A stretch of 5,977 nucleotides of DNA from Deltaproteobacteria bacterium. GTDB taxonomy: Bacteria; Desulfobacterota; Desulfobacteria; Desulfobacterales; ETH-SRB1. Every line of letters starts with the position of its first letter. The first letter of the stretch is position 1. Below are positions 5,088 to 5,977 of the stretch, one piece after another. Location of the stretch: the NCBI GenBank assembly GCA_030627405.1, contig DAOUSD010000127.1:1-5977 (forward strand), written 5' to 3'. The translations under genes and the position numbers were made by a program. The notes under the pieces were generated by a model. That model was not told where the DNA came from. It ran no database searches and saw only the letters and a list, made by a program, of their open reading frames with translations.

Positions 5088-5306
5088 TTATAATTCGGAC
5101 TCTATTTCCGTTCTCCTCTGGATAAGTATATCTCTTGCGTTTTCAGATCTTATAACTCCCTTCTCGTTTCCTCTGTTTTCATAATGCATCTGGTTTAGTT
5201 CCAGAGTTTCAATTGATAGTCGAATGTGTCGTAATTGTTCTTTGGGGTCTTTGTTGCGCCACATATCTATAGCTTCCTTAGCCATCGTTTTATCGGATAT
5301 TTTCAT
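5088..5306 (-). CDS. Small helical protein of unknown function (72 residues)
   Basis: I do not recognise this protein. It is hydrophilic and highly charged with no membrane segment or signal peptide. It is probably mostly alpha-helical, with helices around residues 5-17 (KTMAKEAIDMWRN), 20-45 (KEQLRHIRLSIETLELNQMHYE) and 48-72, the last being coiled-coil-like and ending TEIESEL. No cysteine is present and no catalytic motif stands out. The ATG at 5306 has AAGGG about ten bases upstream; the internal Met8 has no ribosome binding site, so the longer form is preferred. It begins 70 bp after the stop of the UvrD-like helicase in the same direction, with no terminator between, so it is probably co-transcribed. 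That makes an accessory role with the helicase conceivable, without direct support. Confidence 0.6.
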   Translation of the reverse strand: MKISDKTMAKEAIDMWRNKDPKEQLRHIRLSIETLELNQMHYENRGNEKGVIRSENARDILIQRRTEIESEL

Positions 5307-5322
5307 TTCTAAACGCCCTTTT

Positions 5323-5338
5323 CTGTTTTATCAAACAG
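5323..5338. repeat. Small inverted repeat between helicase and 72-residue gene
   Basis: CTGTTT (5323-5328) and AAACAG (5333-5338) are perfect 6-bp arms around TATC. No T-run follows on the minus strand, where AAAAGGG comes next, so it is unlikely to terminate the helicase transcript. It sits just before the ribosome binding site of the 72-residue gene. Confidence 0.4.
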
Positions 5339-5376
5339 TCGGAAATTTAACCTAACAACTCACGAAAATTTGTGGA

Positions 5377-5977
5377 TTAAAACAATTTTAACTGAACACC
5401 GGTTTTCTTTTTTGTCTTTTTAAAATGGCTCTCTTCATGTTTTATTAAGCTCATTTCTATATCATTTATAAACGGAGAGGCCTCTCTTGCAACTATCTTT
5501 CCATAAACCCTGCGTTTTTTTGCATATGTAAAATAAAGTCTTTCCTTTGCACGAGTCATTGCTACATAAAACAACCTTCTTTCTTCCTCAATGTCCGGTT
5601 CTTTATCTCCGTATTTTTTCATTGGTATAAACCCATCTTCGCAACCGGCAATAAAAACTACAGGGAACTCAAGACCTTTGGCTGTATGCATGGTCATTAG
5701 TGAGACTTTTTCTGCTCGAGAGGAATAAATATCCGTATCTGTATGAAGCGCTATTGATGAAAGAAAGTCGCTGGATTTTACATCCGGATTACGTGTCATA
5801 ATAATTATGTCGTTTAAGACTTGTTCTGCAATTATATCTTTGATTTTTGTTTTTTCAGATAAATACAAAAGCTTTTCCTCGATCGTCAGGTCTTTAATCT
5901 TTTTTTCTATTTTTGAGATTTTATTTATAAAATCATAAAGTTTCTTCTGGCTTGACCTGCTCATACCATCAACAGGA
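5377..5977 (-). CDS. UvrD/PcrA-type superfamily 1 DNA helicase, C-terminal part only
   Basis: The last 199 codons of an ATP-dependent 3'-5' DNA helicase or translocase of the UvrD/Rep/PcrA family, acting in repair and replication-fork maintenance. Counting from the Met at 5964, residues 5-60 correspond to the helical 2B/2A junction. VSLMTMHTAKGLEFPVVFIAG (87-107) carries motif V with its T-x-H-x-x-K-G-L-E core. EEERRLFYVAMTRAKERLYF (126-145) is motif VI with the arginine residues that contact ATP. A lysine-rich linker (about 177-188) leads to the C-terminal QLKLF (191-195). The frame is open through the right edge (PVDG precedes that Met), so the Met at 5964 is internal and the Walker A half lies outside. 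The ending QLKLF matches the bacterial beta-clamp-binding consensus QL(S/D)LF. A 72-residue gene follows. Family assignment is firm; the exact member (uvrD, pcrA or a plasmid-type homologue) cannot be told. Confidence 0.92.
   Translation of the reverse strand, partial: PVDGMSRSSQKKLYDFINKISKIEKKIKDLTIEEKLLYLSEKTKIKDIIAEQVLNDIIIMTRNPDVKSSDFLSSIALHTDTDIYSSRAEKVSLMTMHTAKGLEFPVVFIAGCEDGFIPMKKYGDKEPDIEEERRLFYVAMTRAKERLYFTYAKKRRVYGKIVAREASPFINDIEMSLIKHEESHFKKTKKKTGVQLKLF

Noticed and set aside
5964..5977. Treating the Met at 5964 as the true start of the helicase
   Set aside because: The frame is open upstream to the window edge and the fragment lacks the Walker A half, so this Met is internal to a longer gene.
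1..5977. CRISPR array, tRNA or rRNA gene, or complete insertion sequence
   Set aside because: No regularly spaced direct repeats, no cloverleaf-like or rRNA-like sequence and no transposase motif seen on either strand.

Overview
The window is about 6 kb of moderately AT-rich bacterial DNA in which every intact gene lies on the minus strand. A TSUP (TauE/SafE-type) permease with a long N-terminal extension, a sigma-54-type promoter and AT-rich spacers with short degenerate repeats fit an environmental anaerobe such as a Desulfobacterota member. That assignment rests on general resemblance only; no marker gene settles it.

Layout, left to right. (1) 1-967 is the start-codon end of a TSUP-family anion permease, cut by the window edge. 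Directly upstream of it (1094-1366) is a 90-residue protein carrying a single CBS-like unit. The two probably form one transcription unit. A well-matched -24/-12 element (1533-1548) with palindromes further upstream suggests activator-dependent sigma-54 control. (2) 1727-1893 on the plus strand holds a short frameshifted relic that reads like the middle of a VapC-type PIN toxin. (3) 2000-2804 is an intact type II toxin-antitoxin operon: a ribbon-helix-helix antitoxin with a UPF0175-like tail, overlapping by 8 nt a DUF3368 PIN-domain toxin. Its promoter region carries a strong inverted repeat that is probably the autoregulatory operator. (4) 2862-3384 has no credible gene, but contains a perfect 10-bp hairpin and short repeat-like tracts. 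(5) 3385-4665 is an AAA ATPase with a C-terminal DUF4143 domain, with a near-consensus sigma-70 promoter and a palindrome over its ribosome binding site. (6) 4734-4953 shows two short minus-strand frames that could be one decayed or frameshifted small gene; the first resembles the end of a MerR-like helix-turn-helix. (7) 5088-5306 is a 72-residue protein of unknown function, lying just downstream of (8) the 3' end of a UvrD/PcrA-type superfamily 1 helicase (5377 to the right edge), which ends in a beta-clamp-binding-like peptide, QLKLF.

The genes fall into independent blocks: a permease operon, a toxin-antitoxin module beside a dead toxin relic, a solitary ATPase of a family often found in variable regions, and the tail of a DNA-repair helicase unit. 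Between 1.7 and 5.0 kb the window looks like an accessory region with gene decay. I see no multi-gene defence or biosynthetic system that I could call new. The most testable points are the sigma-54 promoter, the toxin-antitoxin operator and start choice, the VapC relic, the possible split gene at 4734-4953 and the clamp motif on the helicase.
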